NCBI GenBank assembly: GCA_900550865.1
Contig: URTM01000008.1
Coordinates: 1-64,000, forward strand
Direction of reading: 5' to 3'
Origin: an uncultured Dorea sp.
GTDB taxonomy: Bacteria; Bacillota; Clostridia; Lachnospirales; Lachnospiraceae
Length of the DNA: 64,000 bases
Positions 6,797 through 16,656 of the stretch are shown in pieces; position 1 is the first letter of the stretch, and every line of letters starts with the position of its first letter. The translations under genes and the position numbers were made by a program. A model generated the notes under the pieces. It saw only the letters and a list, made by a program, of their open reading frames with translations, made no database searches and was not told the DNA's origin.

Positions 6797-8965
6797 CTAT
6801 ATTTCCAACATTCCAAGTCTTGCCAGAACTTTCAGATCCATGTTCTTTACATTGTCTCCAAACTGGATACGGATGTGCTCACCTTCCATGTCTACAACAA
6901 CACCCTCCCCGAATTTCTTATGCTTTACAATCATGCCTTCACCAAGTGCATCCGCAAGTTCCTGATAGCTTTTTCCCGGTTGTTTCTGAAATCCATGACC
7001 GGTGCCGTATCCATGATACATTCCATTTCCCTTTATACCATATGTTCCCGCCGGACTATAATCTCCCCATTTTTTTTGTCCTGTATATTCTTTTTGCTGA
7101 TTCTCTCTCAGATTCCTCTTTCCCAGCAGCTCACTGCAGAATTTGGACGGCTTATTCGTCGTAAATACATTCAGCTGATTCTTTGCCCTGGTCACACCTA
7201 CATAGAAAAGCCTTCTTTCTTCCTCATAAGTTTCAAGTTCTTCTTTCGATGCCGTCCGCGGATTTGCCAGAACTTTTTCCGGCAGTATCCCATCCATAAT
7301 ATCCAGAAGATAGACGGTATCATATTCCAGTCCTTTACTCGCATGCATGGTAGACAGAATAAACGGACAATCCTTATCTGATACTTTTTTCTGAATGATT
7401 GCTCTCAGTTCTTCCAGTCGTTCCAGTAATTTTTCCGGAGATTCTACCCTGCTTCCGATCAGCCTGACCGTCTCCAGCTTATTTGCATTCATGCCCATTT
7501 TTTTCAGATAATCCTGATATCCCATATATGTCAGAATCTGGTTGACGGCCTCATCCCCCGGCATATTTAAGATACGTACCATCTGCCGTTTCAGATTACG
7601 GACATTATCTTCCTGATATTTCTCCAGATTACCGTATTTTAATGCCGCATCCAGCACTTCCATATCTTTCTCCTGACTGATCTGTGCATATCTTAATGCA
7701 TCTTTCTTGTTAAAGAACAATTTCAACCGGTAATAGATCTGCATGAATAGTTCCGTATCTTTTGGATCCATTGCGAACCGGATGATATTCTGCACATCCA
7801 GGACCGTCCGGTGGGTAAAAAAGGAAAGTTCCGCATTCCGCATGCGATATGGGATATTCTTTCTTTCCAGCAGATCGATCAATGGAATTGCACACTCGTT
7901 ATCACGGTACAGAACTGCTGTCTCCGTACATTCCTGTGCCGCTTTCATCAGATACACATACTGTGCCTTTCTCGATTTTAAAGAAATTTCCCTGATATCC
8001 GGTCCGGCTTCTCTTGCGGCTCTCATATGCTTCTCATGCCGGAGTGTATTCTTCTGAATGAATTTATCTGCTGCTTCTACAATCTTTGCATTCGAGCGGA
8101 AATTTTCTTCCATCAGAAGGACTTTTGCCCCCGGATGATTCTTTTCAAATGAGAGCAATGCCTCCGGGTACGCAGCCCGGAAGCCATAGATACTCTGATC
8201 CTCGTCCCCGACCATAAAAAGATTGCCTGTTCCGGCTGCCAGCAGCGCAATGATCGCATGCTGGATCTTCGACGTATCCTGCGCTTCATCTACACAGATA
8301 TATGGATATCTGTTTTGAAAATATGCAAGCACCTCCGGATCTTTCCGCAGCATATTATAGGCATACAACATCTGGTCATCATAATCCATCAGCTTCTGTT
8401 CCCGCATCTGCCTGCAGTATTCATGATAGATTCCTGCGATCCGGATATCGGATTCTTCCTCTAACTTCTGAAGTTCTTCTTCATTCAACATCATATTCTT
8501 AACGTAAGTAATCAACGTTCTTACATTTTTCAGATCACTCTCTGTCGGATAGCCCATACCATATTCCTGACAGATCCTGATCAGCATACCCGTTGTAGTT
8601 TTTTCATCCTTCACCAGTTCGAACGGCGTCTTTCCGATCCGTCTTCCGTAATACTGGATGATCCTTGCACAGATTCCGTTGATCGTACGGAATTCCAGCC
8701 TTTCTGCCATCTCCGCACCAAAACGGTCTGCAAATCTTCTGGACATATCCTTTGTCGCCGCAACTGTATATGTAACCGTAAGTATGCTCTCAGGACGTAT
8801 GTTCTTACAATAGATCATATACCCCAGACGTGTCACCAGTACCGTAGTCTTTCCTGATCCCGGCACAGCAAGAAGCAGTACCGGCCCTTCCGTGCTCTGT
8901 ACTGCTTCTCTTTGCTGTTGATTCAGTTGTACCGGGAATGTTGTTTCAAATTCTTTCCATTCCAT
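6797..8965 (-). CDS. UvrD/PcrA-type superfamily 1 DNA helicase
   Basis: The 722-residue protein is a 3'-5' SF1 helicase. Motif Ia/Walker A is seen in LLAVPGSGKTTVLVTRL (about 30-46), motif II in YICVDEAQDTS, motif III in MVGDEDQSIYGFRAA, motif V in STMHASKGLEYDTVYLLD and motif VI in EERRLFYVGVTRAKNQL. The C-terminal 50 residues (GMIVKHKKFGEGVVVD onward) match the small tudor-like tail of PcrA/UvrD that contacts RNA polymerase. It is shorter than housekeeping PcrA, so it is probably a second paralogue. Its ATG lies 3 bp after the kinase gene ends, with AGGAG inside that gene's end, so the two are cotranscribed. Its role could be repair or removal of protein roadblocks. Confidence 0.88.
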   Translation of the reverse strand: MEWKEFETTFPVQLNQQQREAVQSTEGPVLLLAVPGSGKTTVLVTRLGYMIYCKNIRPESILTVTYTVAATKDMSRRFADRFGAEMAERLEFRTINGICARIIQYYGRRIGKTPFELVKDEKTTTGMLIRICQEYGMGYPTESDLKNVRTLITYVKNMMLNEEELQKLEEESDIRIAGIYHEYCRQMREQKLMDYDDQMLYAYNMLRKDPEVLAYFQNRYPYICVDEAQDTSKIQHAIIALLAAGTGNLFMVGDEDQSIYGFRAAYPEALLSFEKNHPGAKVLLMEENFRSNAKIVEAADKFIQKNTLRHEKHMRAAREAGPDIREISLKSRKAQYVYLMKAAQECTETAVLYRDNECAIPLIDLLERKNIPYRMRNAELSFFTHRTVLDVQNIIRFAMDPKDTELFMQIYYRLKLFFNKKDALRYAQISQEKDMEVLDAALKYGNLEKYQEDNVRNLKRQMVRILNMPGDEAVNQILTYMGYQDYLKKMGMNANKLETVRLIGSRVESPEKLLERLEELRAIIQKKVSDKDCPFILSTMHASKGLEYDTVYLLDIMDGILPEKVLANPRTASKEELETYEEERRLFYVGVTRAKNQLNVFTTNKPSKFCSELLGKRNLRENQQKEYTGQKKWGDYSPAGTYGIKGNGMYHGYGTGHGFQKQPGKSYQELADALGEGMIVKHKKFGEGVVVDMEGEHIRIQFGDNVKNMDLKVLARLGMLEI

Positions 8966-8968
8966 ATA

Positions 8969-11023
8969 TTATCTAAGTACTCCTTTTAATGTGTGCATCA
9001 GTATATTGATATCGATCGGTTTCGCAACATGCGCATCCATCCCCGCTTCAAATGCTTTCATCCTGTCTTCATCGAAGGCATTTGCCGTCATGGCAATCAC
9101 CGGTATCCTTGCCCTGCTGTCGTCCAGACTCCTGATGGCTTTTGCTGTCTCGTAACCATCCATATTCGGCATCTGTATATCCATCAATACTGCATCATAG
9201 TAACGCTTCGGTCTTTCTTTTAACATCTGCAGGCAGACTCTTCCGTCTTCTGCACGCTCTACCTCCATTCCAGATTCCGTCAGGATTGTACATGCAATCT
9301 CTGCATTCAGATCATTGTCCTCTGCCAATAAGATCCGCATCCCCTTTACCTGCTCTATATTGCCTTCTATATCTCTTTCTTCCTGTTTAAATGCATTGTC
9401 TTCCCGTCCGGTCTTAAGCGGCAGTCTCACTTCAAATCTTGTACCTTTTCCGAGTTCACTCTCTACATCGATCGTTCCATTCATCAGATCGACCAGTGAT
9501 TTTACAATCGGCAGTCCAAGTCCGGTACCGATCACCTTGCTTTCTGTCGTGGAATGTTCTCTGGTAAATTCTTCATAAATGTGTGGAAGATACTCTTTAC
9601 TCATACCGATACCTGTATCCTCAACCACGATTTTATAAATAGATTCATCTGTATGTTCCGATGGTTCTTCAGTAATGTTGAATGCAACTTTCCCACCTTC
9701 CGGTGTATATTTCAGAGAATTACTCACAATATTCAAAATGATTTCCCTGACTTTCGTCTTATCACAGATCACATACTTATGCTGCACATCCAGTGTGCAG
9801 GTATATTCCAGATGTTTTTCGTTCACTGTCGGTTCAAATACTGCCTGCAGTGAATGCACCAGTTCTTCAAAATTCCCCTCTTCTGTTTTTAAAGCAGCCT
9901 CTCCACTTTCAATTCTTGCCATTTCCAGAACATAATTGATGATCGACAATAGAAATGTACTGGAGGTATGGATCTTTTCGATATAATCCAGCGCACGCTC
10001 TTTCTCATCAATATGCGTTTTCAGAAGTTCTGAAAATCCCATGATCGCATTCATTGGAGTACGTATATCATGACTCATATTGAACAAAAATCTGGTCTTC
10101 GCTTCATTCGCTGCTCTTGCATCATCTACCGCTTTTTGAAGTTTTACTTCATGCATGTAATCCTTATATCTCCGGATTTCAAACTGATAATAACAGGCAG
10201 CCAGCATCCCTGCCACCAGGATTCCTACTATGATGCCAAATAATATCTGCTCAAATGTGATCCAGCCCTCCTGTGGAACAATTTCAAAATACCATGTATC
10301 ATTCGGTACCGAACACTTCACCCTCATTGAATTTTCTGTATTTAACTTTTTACTTTCAGCAATTACAATCTTTTCACCGTTGTACAGATCCTTCTTCCAT
10401 ATCTGATAGTAATATCCGGCCTCCTCAAGTTTCTCCAGTTCAATCTCTTTCATGAACTTTTCCCAGTTCATGACCAGAATTGAAAATCCCCAGAACTCTT
10501 TCTTCCCATTCTCATCCGTCCTGTAAATCGGATCAAACAGAAGTGATCCCGTACCTCCCTGTACCAGCTCATATGGACCTGCGATCGTATATTTACCACT
10601 CTTCTTCGCAAGTCTTGCTTCCTTTACTCGCGCCGGATTCTGCAGCATGTCCAGTCCGATTGCTTCCTCGTTTCCCTTTAACGGATATGCCTGATTCACA
10701 ACTCCGTCCTTTGCCAGTTCATGAGCTTCGATCACACCTGTTTCATCCCGCATGAGCTGTGACACCGTTGCAAAAGACTTCTCATCCATATCATATCCGG
10801 CTTCGATCGTCCGTTTGATCAGATTCGATTCTGCCAGATACTTATTTAACTGGGATTCTACTCTGCTTATTGTCGATTCCGCCGTATATTCTGCTTTTAT
10901 TTTTTCCTGCTTTTCCTGGTTCTTATTCAGCAGACATACACACCCCTGTATAACTAAAAATGTTATGATAAATACAATCAGTGTCTTTATCTTTATCGTT
11001 TTCCGATCTATTTTCCGTATCAT
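8969..11023 (-). CDS. Hybrid sensor histidine kinase (CHASE-like sensor, HisKA, HATPase, receiver)
   Basis: The 684-residue protein has TM1 (about 12-32), an extracellular CHASE-like domain (about 40-250, including AYPLKGNEEAIGLDML and GFSILVMNWEKFM), TM2 (about 257-277), a HisKA box with the phosphorylated histidine in FNMSHDIRTPMNAIMGF (about 313-330), an HATPase domain (NIVSNSLKYT, DTGIGM, GTGLGL) and a C-terminal receiver domain with phospho-acceptor aspartate in DAVLMDIQMPNMDG. No separate output regulator lies next to it, so the phosphate must pass elsewhere or the receiver acts on the kinase. AGGA lies 8 bp before the ATG. It is followed after 3 bp by the helicase gene. Confidence 0.9.
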   Translation of the reverse strand: MIRKIDRKTIKIKTLIVFIITFLVIQGCVCLLNKNQEKQEKIKAEYTAESTISRVESQLNKYLAESNLIKRTIEAGYDMDEKSFATVSQLMRDETGVIEAHELAKDGVVNQAYPLKGNEEAIGLDMLQNPARVKEARLAKKSGKYTIAGPYELVQGGTGSLLFDPIYRTDENGKKEFWGFSILVMNWEKFMKEIELEKLEEAGYYYQIWKKDLYNGEKIVIAESKKLNTENSMRVKCSVPNDTWYFEIVPQEGWITFEQILFGIIVGILVAGMLAACYYQFEIRRYKDYMHEVKLQKAVDDARAANEAKTRFLFNMSHDIRTPMNAIMGFSELLKTHIDEKERALDYIEKIHTSSTFLLSIINYVLEMARIESGEAALKTEEGNFEELVHSLQAVFEPTVNEKHLEYTCTLDVQHKYVICDKTKVREIILNIVSNSLKYTPEGGKVAFNITEEPSEHTDESIYKIVVEDTGIGMSKEYLPHIYEEFTREHSTTESKVIGTGLGLPIVKSLVDLMNGTIDVESELGKGTRFEVRLPLKTGREDNAFKQEERDIEGNIEQVKGMRILLAEDNDLNAEIACTILTESGMEVERAEDGRVCLQMLKERPKRYYDAVLMDIQMPNMDGYETAKAIRSLDDSRARIPVIAMTANAFDEDRMKAFEAGMDAHVAKPIDINILMHTLKGVLR

Positions 11024-11092
11024 TTTACAATTCCTGCTTTTTGTTTTCTTTATGTAAATTGATTCTGCAGATCCTTACTTTCTCTTCATCAT

Positions 11093-12577
11093 TTACTTTA
11101 ACAGATTTCTTACCATCTCTGCATCGAATGTAACAGACTTCACATGGTCTACCTCGATCTGATACAAGGCATTTGCCGCAATGTGTTCTGCTGCCTGCTC
11201 CAGATCACGGATTCCGGAGGTATTGGAATATAATTCGATCACTTCATCCAGACCTTCTTCACTCATGATACATTCATCTTCTCTGAGGCTCATTCTCTTT
11301 AATACCTTCGGAAGTGCGAATTTGGAGAAGATTACTTTCTTCTCTTCCGGTGTATAATCCGGGATATCGATCACGGCAAAACGTGACATCAACGGTGCAC
11401 TGATCTGAGACTTGTCATTCGCAGTCGCGATCGGATATACACCTACCGTCGGGATCATACACTCGATATAGTTGTCTGTAAATCCAAGGTTGTCCAGTAA
11501 TGTCAGAAGTACATCGGCCGGATTGCCATTACCTTTTCCGGATGCGGCTTTGTCAAGCTCGTTGATGATGAATACCAGATTGGATTCTCCTGCCATGGCA
11601 AATGCATCCATGATGATACCGGTCTTTGCATTTGCATAGATACGGGAACTTCCGGTCAGCTGTTCCGGGTCATTGATCGAACTCATATCCAGTGTTGTCC
11701 AAGGAAGCTTCAGGATACGTGCTACCGCATAGGCAATCTGTGACTTTCCAGTTCCGGCAGGTCCTACTAACAGAAGTCCGTATGCCGGTAATGTATGTGT
11801 ACGGTTAATCTGGATGATCGTCTCAATAATTCTCTGCTTTACGCGTTCCATTCCATAAAGCTCTTCATCAAGAATACGACGCGCCTCATCCGGATCGATC
11901 GCTTCAAAATAATTGCTCTTCCACTGTACATTCATCATGATGGAAAGTGCTCTCTGTGCATGGCGTCTTTCCTCCGGTGATACTTCGTGCGAACGTGCCA
12001 CAGCAAGGTTACGTCTTGCCCACAGACGGATATTGTCCGGAAGTGTTCTTCCCGCACAGTTCATAAAGTCAGTGATACTCTGAAGACTGGTAAGCTTCAT
12101 ATCGTCTCCCGCTTCGTCTTCATCTTCTTCATCCACTTCTTCTGCCGGTGCATTGCTTGCCAGAAGACGTTCAATCATAAACTGCAGGAATCCATCTTCT
12201 GCAGATAACTTCGTACCACCGCCAAATGCGATCTCACGGATCTTGTATACTGCATATCCTTCTTCTGTATTCTCACCTGAGAGACGTACATTGATATGGT
12301 TCTCTCCGAGCCATTTTAACAGGCTTACGAATCTTGCATCAATCTTTAAAATATCTGCACTTACCGTTCCGTCTTCCTGCTGGAATTCGAAAGATGTTCT
12401 CTTGACTGGGTTGGTGAATACACCACAGGAATGATGATTCCACTGGCGGATCTTATTATCCAGGACCATCATTGGCTTTTCGGCTGTTGCTTCATTTTCA
12501 TTCGAGCGGATTACGGTATAAGTACATTCCGCTGGTTTCTTTTCGTCTGGTGTTGAATTAAAATCAAAAACTGGCAT
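11093..12577 (-). CDS. Lon-like AAA+ ATPase without protease domain
   Basis: The 494-residue protein has about 230 N-terminal residues of unknown fold, with an acidic linker (EEVDEEDEDEAGDD), then one AAA+ module that reads like Lon's: the YGMERVKQRIIETI lead-in, Walker A GPAGTGKS, Walker B region VFIINELDKA, sensor 1 IATAND, arginine finger SRFAVIDI and sensor 2 SGIRDLEQAAEHIAANAL. The S16 serine protease domain is absent. The Walker B aspartate is replaced by Asn (NE instead of DE) while the catalytic glutamate is kept. AAGGAG lies 7 bp before the ATG at 12577. The gene follows the GTPase-NYN fusion by 124 bp on the same strand and precedes the hybrid kinase by 69 bp. It could be a remodelling or unfolding ATPase; the substrate is unknown. 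Confidence 0.82.
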   Translation of the reverse strand: MPVFDFNSTPDEKKPAECTYTVIRSNENEATAEKPMMVLDNKIRQWNHHSCGVFTNPVKRTSFEFQQEDGTVSADILKIDARFVSLLKWLGENHINVRLSGENTEEGYAVYKIREIAFGGGTKLSAEDGFLQFMIERLLASNAPAEEVDEEDEDEAGDDMKLTSLQSITDFMNCAGRTLPDNIRLWARRNLAVARSHEVSPEERRHAQRALSIMMNVQWKSNYFEAIDPDEARRILDEELYGMERVKQRIIETIIQINRTHTLPAYGLLLVGPAGTGKSQIAYAVARILKLPWTTLDMSSINDPEQLTGSSRIYANAKTGIIMDAFAMAGESNLVFIINELDKAASGKGNGNPADVLLTLLDNLGFTDNYIECMIPTVGVYPIATANDKSQISAPLMSRFAVIDIPDYTPEEKKVIFSKFALPKVLKRMSLREDECIMSEEGLDEVIELYSNTSGIRDLEQAAEHIAANALYQIEVDHVKSVTFDAEMVRNLLK

Positions 12578-12701
12578 TTGTTTTCTCCTTTGTTTCCTTA
12601 TCATTTTAATTTGATTTTCTTTGTATCTTTCTATATTTCTTTATGTCTATGCATATCCTTGCAGATTTCACGTATATTTCGTGCATATCATGTATAGTTT
12701 A

Positions 12702-15452
12702 TCATTCTTCCGAATTCTTTCCAAGTCTGATTTTTTCCATTTTCTTCACAAATTCCTCATCCGCATGATCAAACAGATAATTCCTGTCACTCACTCTCTG
12801 CTTCTCATTGTCCTCTTCGATCAGCTTCTTCGTATATTCAACCTCTTCTAAAAAATCTCTGGAAGAAATACGGGTTCCGCCCTGTCCCATCGTGATCACC
12901 TGCTCTACCCCATCGGAAGTCACAACTGTTACATGATACTTTCTTCCTATATGATGAACAACCTTTTCGATGTACTGATCGGCTGTCTCTGCTTCTTTTG
13001 TATATACAACATGAATATTATGATACTTCTGGATCTCTAATGCATAACCCTCTACCTTGTATGCATCGAACACAAGAATCAGAACGCATTTCTTATATCC
13101 CTGATAATTACACAGAATGTCCATCAGCTTATCCCGTGCCGCTTCAATATTGACTTTCGCCAGTTCTTTCAGTTCTTCCCATGCGAAGATGACATTGTAG
13201 CCGTCAACCAGCAGATATTCCTGCATGGCTTCTTCTTTCTTCCGCTGCTTTTTGGCATAGTCACTCTCATATGTCTGTGGCCTCAGTCCGCCTTTTTTTT
13301 CTACTTTTCCGTATGTCCGGATAAAAATCTCTTCCAGTTCTTTTTCTTCCGCTTTGGAATAGACTTTCGGAGTTCTTGCAGCTCTCGGCATCTGACGGGC
13401 AGCCTGTTCAGACTGTCTCTTTGCTTCTTCTAATGCACGTTCCTTTTCTAACTGATTCTCCAGATGCATATATTCCGGTACCTTATCCCATGAAACGTTA
13501 AATCCTGCACCATGAGAGCAGAATACGGAACCGGTCGGGTTCTCGATGTCACGTTCCGGATCATAACCAATCTCTTCGATCACTGCTTCTGCATTCTGGC
13601 AAGGTTCATAGCCGCGGAACGTACAGGTCAGATGTCCCTGTCCTCTTGTATAGGAATTCACTTCCATCTGATAATCCCGCATACCTGCAACCGGAGCATA
13701 ACCTTCGATCATCGTCATCTCGCCTTCTGTCTGCGGCGTGCCAGCTTCTCCGTTCATCCGCTGGATATCCGTAAGCGCCCGTCCGATCATCCCGGATGGG
13801 ACTTCCAGCTGAAAATCATAATACGGTTCCAGCAGCATACTTTCTGCCTGCATCAATCCCTGACGCACCGCACGGTAGGTTGCCTGACGGAAATCCCCGC
13901 CTTCGGTATGTTTCAGATGTGCCCGTCCTTCCGTCAGTGTGATCTTCATATCCGTGATCACGGAACCGGTCAGCACACCTCTGTGTTCTTTCTCCAGAAG
14001 GTGGGTAAGGATCAGACGCTGCCAGTTCTTATCTAACATATCTTCACTGCAGTCTGTTCCGATCACAATACCGCTGCCTCTTTCTCCCGGCTCCATTTTC
14101 AGATGTACCTCGGCGTAATGCCGAAGTGGCTCGAAATGTCCCACGCCTTCCACGGTGTTCTGAATGGTCTCTTTATATACGATATTTCCCGTATCAAATT
14201 CCACATCCACGCCAAACCGTTCTTTGATAAGACTCTTTAATATCTCGATCTGGACAGCTCCCATGAGTTTTGCATGGATTTCTCCCAGTTCTTCATTCCA
14301 CACGATCCTAAGCATCGGGTCTTCTTCTTCGAGTATCCGTAAGCTGCCGAGCATTTTGTGAACATCGCAGCCTTCCGGAAGTTCGATCTTGTAGCTTAAG
14401 ACCGGTTCCAGTGCCGGGGCTTCGGAATCTTCTTCGCTTCCCAACCCTTCTCCCGGATAGGTATAATTAAGTCCCGTCACGGCACAGACCATACCAGCTT
14501 TCGCATCCTGCACCATCTCGTATTTTTCACCGGAATAGATACGGATCTGGTTGACCTTTTCTTCCCAGCCGTTCGCTTCTTCCACAGATCCACTTTGTGT
14601 ACCGTCTGCCTCATTCTTACTCTGCTTTCCTGTCGTTCCGGTTAATGTATCTTTTACTTTCAGGATTCCTGATGTTACTTTCAGATGCGTCAGACGACTT
14701 CCAGATGCATCTCTCGATATCTTGAAAACCTTCGCGCCAAAATCACCTGTACCAGCGTCTGTATTATTTATCCGCTCATTCCGTTCCATATAAGCAGACA
14801 TCCCATCCATGAATTCCTGCACACCTTCGATTCTCAGCGCCGAACCAAAATAACACGGATATACTTTCCTGTTTCCGATCATCTCTGCAATCGTATCTTC
14901 TTCTACTTTTTCCGATTCCAGATACTCTTCCATCGCTTTCTCATCACACATGGCAAGACTGTCATACGTTTCTTCCGACATGTCTGAAAAATCAATACAT
15001 CCCTCATCCAGTCTGTTCTGTAGATCTGCCAGTACTTTTTCCTTATCTGTTCCGACCTGATCCATCTTATTGATGAATAAGAACGTCGGTATCTGATACC
15101 TTTTCAGCAGGCTCCAGAGTGTACGTGTATGTCCCTGCACCCCATCGGCCCCGTTGATCACCAGGATCGCATAATCCAGTACCTGCAAGGTACGTTCCAT
15201 CTCTGCCGAAAAATCCACATGTCCCGGTGTATCCAGAAGAGTTATCCCCAGATTGCCCATCTTTAATTCTGCCTGTTTGGAAAAGATCGTGATCCCTCTT
15301 TCCCGTTCCAGTTCGTATGTATCTAAAAATGCATCTTTGTGATCCACTCTTCCGAGTTTTCTGATCTGTCCGCTTAAGTACAGCATGCATTCCGATAATG
15401 TCGTCTTCCCGGCATCTACATGCGCCAGAATTCCTATTGTAATATGTTTCAT
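12702..15452 (-). CDS. TetM-like translational GTPase fused to a Rae1/YacP-type NYN ribonuclease
   Basis: The 916-residue protein starts as a ribosomal-protection/EF-G-like GTPase: G1 AHVDAGKTT, G2 in ERERGITI, G3 DTPGHVDF, G4 NKMD, then EF-G domains II-V to about residue 650. After a charged linker, residues about 746-916 form a NYN (PIN-like) domain that matches the B. subtilis A-site RNase Rae1/YacP closely: YLLVDGYNVI, LVFDAYKVEG, KEAETADQYIEK, VVTSDGVEQ and GQGGTRISSRDFL, so all acidic catalytic positions are present. In domain IV, where Tet(M) carries its SPV-containing loop 3 that displaces tetracycline, this protein has only the short TEGGDFR turn. Start 15452 has AAGGA 8 bp upstream; an in-frame ATG at 15542 would add a lysine-rich tail but has no ribosome site. 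I infer a ribosome-associated factor that can cut mRNA, not a tetracycline resistance gene. Confidence 0.88.
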   Translation of the reverse strand: MKHITIGILAHVDAGKTTLSECMLYLSGQIRKLGRVDHKDAFLDTYELERERGITIFSKQAELKMGNLGITLLDTPGHVDFSAEMERTLQVLDYAILVINGADGVQGHTRTLWSLLKRYQIPTFLFINKMDQVGTDKEKVLADLQNRLDEGCIDFSDMSEETYDSLAMCDEKAMEEYLESEKVEEDTIAEMIGNRKVYPCYFGSALRIEGVQEFMDGMSAYMERNERINNTDAGTGDFGAKVFKISRDASGSRLTHLKVTSGILKVKDTLTGTTGKQSKNEADGTQSGSVEEANGWEEKVNQIRIYSGEKYEMVQDAKAGMVCAVTGLNYTYPGEGLGSEEDSEAPALEPVLSYKIELPEGCDVHKMLGSLRILEEEDPMLRIVWNEELGEIHAKLMGAVQIEILKSLIKERFGVDVEFDTGNIVYKETIQNTVEGVGHFEPLRHYAEVHLKMEPGERGSGIVIGTDCSEDMLDKNWQRLILTHLLEKEHRGVLTGSVITDMKITLTEGRAHLKHTEGGDFRQATYRAVRQGLMQAESMLLEPYYDFQLEVPSGMIGRALTDIQRMNGEAGTPQTEGEMTMIEGYAPVAGMRDYQMEVNSYTRGQGHLTCTFRGYEPCQNAEAVIEEIGYDPERDIENPTGSVFCSHGAGFNVSWDKVPEYMHLENQLEKERALEEAKRQSEQAARQMPRAARTPKVYSKAEEKELEEIFIRTYGKVEKKGGLRPQTYESDYAKKQRKKEEAMQEYLLVDGYNVIFAWEELKELAKVNIEAARDKLMDILCNYQGYKKCVLILVFDAYKVEGYALEIQKYHNIHVVYTKEAETADQYIEKVVHHIGRKYHVTVVTSDGVEQVITMGQGGTRISSRDFLEEVEYTKKLIEEDNEKQRVSDRNYLFDHADEEFVKKMEKIRLGKNSEE

Positions 15453-15593
15453 ATTTTCATTCCTTACTGTCTTTTCTTTTTTCTTTCTTTTGTCTTCTAT
15501 CTGCTTCTTATTTTGACTGATTTCATGCTTATTATCTGTCATTATCAGTCGCTATTACCATTACTTATCAGTATTCTTTTTTACGATATTCTT

Positions 15594-15599
15594 ATTATA
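15594..15599 (-). promoter_or_regulatory. -10 box of the GTPase-NYN gene
   Basis: TATAAT on the minus strand, preceded by TG, about 140 bp upstream of the chosen start. No clear -35 is seen. The resulting 135-nt leader is long for a simple transcript and could hold an attenuator as in ribosomal-protection genes, but I saw no intrinsic terminator in it. Confidence 0.35.
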
Positions 15600-15725
15600 C
15601 AACATAATTTATATTTTGTACTTTTTTTCGAAATTTTGCAATTTACTATTGTTTTTTCCCGCAAAATCTGTTTGACTATTAGTGAGGACATATTAAAAAA
15701 AATAATAAATAAGCGAGGTATTGTT

Positions 15726-16589
15726 ATGAAACCAATAAAAGAAGGTAAAGTCCGTGAAATTTATGATAACGGAGACAGCCTGATTATGGTTGCCACTGAT
15801 CGTATCAGTTGTTTTGACGTAATTCTTAAGAATATTGTTTCCAAGAAAGGAACTGTTCTGACACAGATGTCTAAATTCTGGTTCGACCTGACAAAAGACA
15901 TTCTTCCAAACCACATGATCTCTACTGATGTGAAAGATATGCCTGAATTCTTCCAGAAACCAGAATATGACGGTAACAGCATGATGTGTAAAAAGCTTGA
16001 GATGCTTCCAATCGAATGTATCGTACGTGGTTACATCACAGGAAGCGGCTGGAAGAGCTATCAGGAGAATGGTACTGTATGCGGCATCAAGCTTCCGGAA
16101 GGTTTAAAAGAATCGGATAAGCTTCCAGAGCCAATCTATACACCATCCACAAAAGCTGAGATCGGAGATCATGATGAAAATATTTCTTACGAGCAGAGTA
16201 TTGAACACCTTGAGAAATATTTCCCTGGAAAAGGAGAAGAATACGCAGCCAAACTTCGTGACTGTACAATCGCTCTCTATAAAAAATGTGCAGACTATGC
16301 ATTAACACGCGGTATCATCATTGCCGATACAAAATTCGAATTCGGTCTTGATGAGAATGGCAACATGGTGATCGGTGACGAGATGCTGACACCGGACAGT
16401 TCACGCTTCTGGCCTGTAGAAGGTTATGAGCCGGGACATGGACAGCCGTCATTTGACAAACAGTTTGCACGTGACTGGCTGACTTCTCACCCTGGAAATG
16501 ACTGGGATCTTCCAGATGAGATCGTTCAGAAAACAATCGACAAATATCTTCAGTGCTACAAGATGATCACAGGCGAAGAACTTGCTTAA
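15726..16589 (+). CDS. purC: Phosphoribosylaminoimidazole-succinocarboxamide synthase
   Basis: The 287-residue enzyme joins aspartate to CAIR in step 8 of de novo IMP synthesis, using ATP, in the cytoplasm. Family signatures are the N-terminal KEGKVREIYDNGDSLIMVATDRISCFD (nucleotide-binding glycine-rich segment), LPIECIVRGYITGSGWKSY (the SAICAR synthetase signature), and IIADTKFEFGLDENGNMVIGDEMLTPDSSRFW (second signature). The start at 15726 has GAGG 8 bp upstream; the longer open frame from 15420 is antisense to the GTPase gene. It stands alone and divergent from its neighbours, not in a pur operon, and ends at a strong terminator. No purine riboswitch was seen upstream. Confidence 0.95.
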   Translation: MKPIKEGKVREIYDNGDSLIMVATDRISCFDVILKNIVSKKGTVLTQMSKFWFDLTKDILPNHMISTDVKDMPEFFQKPEYDGNSMMCKKLEMLPIECIVRGYITGSGWKSYQENGTVCGIKLPEGLKESDKLPEPIYTPSTKAEIGDHDENISYEQSIEHLEKYFPGKGEEYAAKLRDCTIALYKKCADYALTRGIIIADTKFEFGLDENGNMVIGDEMLTPDSSRFWPVEGYEPGHGQPSFDKQFARDWLTSHPGNDWDLPDEIVQKTIDKYLQCYKMITGEELA

Positions 16590-16656
16590 TTTTCCTGTAT
16601 TTTAGAAAACCAACTCCTTGCGGTTTTCTCAGATATCTGATTAGGTAGCGATATAT

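Noticed and set aside
12702..15452. Tetracycline resistance gene tet(M)/tet(W) type
   Set aside because: The domain IV SPV loop of ribosomal-protection proteins is missing and a NYN RNase domain is attached, so a resistance call is not supported.
15420..15725. N-terminal extension of PurC from the longer open frame
   Set aside because: The extension is hydrophobic and antisense to the GTPase gene; the PurC family start KPIKEGKVREIY follows a proper GAGG at 15726.
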